A DNA stretch of 64,000 nt from CAVRXQ01 sp963831155 (GTDB lineage Bacteria > Actinomycetota > Acidimicrobiia > Acidimicrobiales > Bog-793), in contig CAWHOY010000008.1 in the NCBI GenBank assembly GCA_963831155.1, forward strand, positions 186,001 through 250,000. Direction: 5' to 3'. Numbering within the stretch: position 1 is the first letter of the stretch; each line of letters starts with the position of its first letter. A program made the translations under genes and the position numbers. A model generated the notes under the pieces. That model was not told the origin of the DNA and did no database searches. It saw nothing but the letters and a program-made list of their open reading frames with translations. Shown here piece by piece: positions 61,165-64,000 of the stretch.

Positions 61165-63226
61165 CTACAGCGTCATCCTCACGATTTCAAGCGCGAGGCG
61201 CGACCGCATGGCCCGCAGGTGAGCAAGACGATGCAGCAGCGCAATGCGCTGTGCCTTCGTCAGCTTCGAGCTGCGTAGGGCCTTCTCGGCCGCCTTGATC
61301 TGCCTGTTCAGCTGCAGGTACTTGTGCTCATACCGCGTCAGCTCCGGACGAACATGGGGGTTCGTGATCTCGTTGCTGACGATCTTGGAGACCGAAATGG
61401 CCTCCGGCAGGGTCGGAGCCGTCGTCGTGCCGGCATTCGAGCCGCCGGGGTTGGCAACGGTGACCGGGGTGATCGACGTGCCTGGCGCTGGCGGGTCAAC
61501 GTTGGTCCAGTAAAGGACCGTGTCCGCCGGGCCTTCGCTGATCGTCACGTCCACAGACGACGTCGTGCCGGACGAACCGAGCGTTGCGGTTCGACAGCAC
61601 GGGCGTTCCCGTGTCCGTGTCCACAGCCGGGCTGCCTTCCCACACCAGGACGTCAGTCAAGCTCGCCGTGATGGCCGATGCGGCGTACCCAGAAGTTGCC
61701 GACTCGGTCACGGTCTGCGTGCTGTCGTACGGCAGGAAGGACTCGTCGGTCGGGTCACCCGAGTAGGTCGTCGGGGAGGCCGTCTCACACGAGTTCGCCG
61801 GCACCGAGACTGTGAATGATCCAGGTGCAATCTCGCCGTAGAACCAACCCGGCGTCACGGTACCCGTGGAGGTGAACTCTGAGACGTACTGCGGTCCCGC
61901 CACCGTGAAGGTGTACGGCCCGGTTCCCTCCGGCGCGTTCTTGCAGATTTCCAGCGTCGAGGGGTAGGCGAGTCCGTCGTAGAAGTCGACTTCGGCCGAG
62001 TTGGTGGTCGAGCTCGCTTCTGGCGATGAACCTTGCCCGGTCTCCGCGCCGACGATGACCTCAGTCGTGCGGGTCGCGTCGTTCGGATAATTCGTCAGCG
62101 TTGACAATGACCCGGAATCGTCGATCGAGTAGACTTCCGTGCCCGGCGTGGGCCCTTCGGTGATCTGCACCTCAGTACCCGCGCGGTAGCAGCGGTTATC
62201 TCGCAACTTCCCGCCGTCAGGTTGAAGGTGGCGGGTGCCGTGTCCGGTCCAGCCACGCCGCTCAACACTGTCTCGGTGAACGAGTACGTCGTTTCCGCCC
62301 CTTGCGGCTGAGTACTCGCGTCGCCGTCCCAGTACTTGCAGATCTCGAGCCCGACGGTCGCGTTCGTGTAGTCCACGATCGTGACCAGCGCCGGCGAGTC
62401 GTCCGAGAAGTAGTTGGACGGGGTTTGCGGGTCGACATACGTCACTGACGCTCCGTCAACGTCGTCCTGCCAGACGGACTCCGGATCGCCGCTGATGCTG
62501 GCGGTGACGCCCACGACATACAGGTTCGTCCCGTCTTCGGTGGTCTCCACCTGGCCTGCCGGCACCGTTACCGGCAAGCTGCACGCCGAGCCGCCTTGTG
62601 GGATCGTCACCGAATCCGGAACGTCGAAGGTGAGTCCCCCGGAGCCGGATTCCTCGGCATTGGTGTTCGTCAGGTCGAAGTTGAAGGTTCCAGACAGATT
62701 GTCACCCGCAACGTCCGACTTGCAGAGCTTCTCCTGGCCGGTGACGAGCTCGTCGGTGAAGCTCGACCGCGGCCGTGTCGCCGTCAGCCGGAACGGTCAC
62801 AGAGACCGCGCGTAACCCGGCAGAAGCGTCGAGTCGAAGCTCAGGTCACTCGCTGGAGTAGCGGGTCCCGGCCCGATCGCCGTTTCCTGATACCAGGGCT
62901 CGACCACCTCGCTGACGATGTACGTGTCGCCCGAGGTGACCTCGATCGGCGACGAACACGATCCCGCCTCCGACCAGATCGAGGTCGAGAAGTCGTTGGG
63001 ACCGGTTACGTTGAACCAGAAGGGCGCCGCGTTGTTGTCGACCGTCAAACCAGGCACGGCCGTTGACGCGGTCCACGTCTTGCAGACCTTGAGCCAAGCG
63101 TCGCCCCCAGTCGACGCACCGGCAGTCGTCGTCGTCGCGGCAACAGCCCCGACGAGGACGGACGACCCGATGAGCATCGCGAGGACGGCTCCGAGACTTC
63201 CTCATTCTCGTTAGTGGTTTTCTCAT
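61165..63226 (-). pseudogene. Secreted repeat protein, interrupted by several frameshifts
   Basis: One long gene in pieces. It starts with ATG at 63226 behind AAAGGAGAACG, and reads MRKPLTRMRK; after a one-base shift near 63204 a signal peptide LGAVLAMLIGSSVLVGAVA follows. Repeated modules begin with a Cys-Lys core: WLKVCKTW, KLCKSD, GLEICKYW, LEICKNAP, each followed by beta-rich, Ser/Thr/Gly-rich sequence of prealbumin-like type. The frame is lost at about 62812 and regained near 62763, lost again near 62185 and near 61590. The last piece ends in a basic helix (ELTRYEHKYLQLNRQIKAAEK), a possible coiled coil. Decay or read errors cannot be told apart by eye. Confidence 0.7.
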
Positions 63227-64000
63227 TCGTTCTCCTTTGTGCGAACTTGATTCAAAGATTTGGCACTGCCTTTGTCTTCCCGGCGAGACCTGACTCTGTG
63301 GCACGCATCGACGGGAGTCAGCAAGGTGCGATTCATCGTCGTGAGTCGCCCTTCTCGCTTGCCCCGAACGGAACACGTCGGGATCGGCTAACTGTTTTCC
63401 CCAATACGCCAACCCCCCTTCGATGGGTGGAAGCCCGCTCGCCAGGGCGCGGGTTCTGCCCACTAAATGCGAACGGTAGGGATCGTGCGACTCCGCGACA
63501 ATGCTTAGAGGCCGGATTGACTAGCGGTGAGTCTGCGAATCATCACGAGTGTCTAGCGAAAAATGGGTTGCTTGTAGTCGCTCTATCACGAAGGGTGCTC
63601 GTCAGCGCCACGCTTTCGGGTGTCGACGCCTTGACCGTTTTCGAATCGGATGCTCTTTCACGGGCCGGAACGAGTGACGGGCAGTGAGGGCGCTCTGCCG
63701 TCATGGAAACGGCGAAGAATTCGTCGGATCTCGACTTTGGCCCGAGAGGTAAGCCGTCGAGACCTAAAGCGGTGGCGACGTCAGTTTTGACGGCCGAGCG
63801 GCGTGAGGATTCGTCACGTGCTCATGCCGACCTCCTTGGGTTCGCTCCGGATCAAAAGCGGCTAGCGCTGAGCGGGCAATGTCTGGAACTGCGTCGCGTT
63901 CTGCGCCTTCGGAGCCCGGGATTCGCGCGCGCCTGCCAGCGGATCGAGTCGATGAGGCGATCGGAGCCAGATCCGTGCAGGTGACCCGGTGCCAGCGACA
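63227..64000. other. Region without a supported gene
   Basis: This 774-base end region is less G+C-rich than the rest. Two plus-strand open frames (63214-63687, 63703-63984) lack a ribosome site and recognisable protein sequence. It should contain the promoter of the surface-protein gene on the minus strand, but no clear -35/-10 pair was found. Confidence 0.45.

Noticed and set aside
63214..63687. 157-residue plus-strand open frame opposite the surface-protein start
   Set aside because: No ribosome site, no recognisable sequence, and it overlaps the well-supported start of the minus-strand gene.
1..64000. CRISPR arrays, tRNA or rRNA genes, insertion sequences, attachment sites
   Set aside because: No repeat-spacer pattern, cloverleaf-like sequence, transposase or flanking terminal repeats were seen on reading both strands.

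Overview
The window is high-GC DNA (about two thirds G+C by eye) with dense, mostly overlapping genes, frequent GTG and TTG starts and clear AGGAG-type ribosome sites. Protein styles (actinobacterial-type adenosine deaminase, BMP nucleoside importers, LLM flavin oxidoreductase, LuxR/PAS and cyclase-AAA-TPR regulators, NCS1 permease) point to an actinobacterium, perhaps an uncultivated lineage such as Acidimicrobiia or Thermoleophilia. That placement is an inference. I saw no rRNA, tRNA, insertion sequence or CRISPR array.

Layout. 1-5190: an Nramp-related transporter (5' end outside the window), then a translationally coupled glycosyltransferase / methyltransferase / prenyltransferase-like cassette and a convergent second methyltransferase. 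5298-8796: a large cyclase-AAA-TPR signalling protein with a one-base frameshift near its 3' end. 8858-14451: a three-subunit xanthine-dehydrogenase-type molybdenum hydroxylase with its maturation genes (split XdhC and a MocA-like cytidylyltransferase). 14490-22631 (minus strand): a seven-gene, almost gap-free operon with two PLP enzymes, an SsnA-type amidohydrolase, an LLM flavoprotein, two transcarbamylases that lack the usual acceptor-binding motifs, and a carbamate kinase. 22943-25785: a D-carbamoylase, a glycerate kinase and a second ureido-hydrolase. 26123-31030: nucleoside ABC importer 1. 31146-33761: a fused FeS/molybdenum hydroxylase. 34056-42695: an NCS1 purine-type permease, an 8-oxoguanine-deaminase-like enzyme, a small FAD subunit with an XdhD-type hydroxylase, and adenine deaminase. 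42851-48007: a GDT1 cation exchanger, an M1 aminopeptidase, a PfkB kinase and an orphan gene. 48244-55166: nucleoside ABC importer 2, with two tandem binding proteins. 55243-59998: pseudouridine kinase and glycosidase, cytidine deaminase, thymidine phosphorylase, adenosine deaminase. 60104-63226: a LuxR/PAS regulator and a broken secreted repeat protein. I found no gene in the last ~770 bases.

Together, about 50 kb reads as a purine, pyrimidine and ureide scavenging island. Nucleosides and bases enter by two ABC importers and NCS1. They are deaminated, phosphorolysed or deglycosylated, hydroxylated by up to three molybdenum enzymes, and the resulting ureides are opened. The minus-strand operon could recover carbamoyl phosphate and, through carbamate kinase, ATP. 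The gene content resembles the E. coli xdhD-ssnA-ygfM / ygeW-ygeX-yqeA purine-degradation region (compared from memory), but with different PLP, transcarbamylase and flavin enzymes. A TTTCTT-centred motif sits 61-64 bases upstream of the start codons of the two ABC importer operons and the NCS1 gene, suggesting common control.
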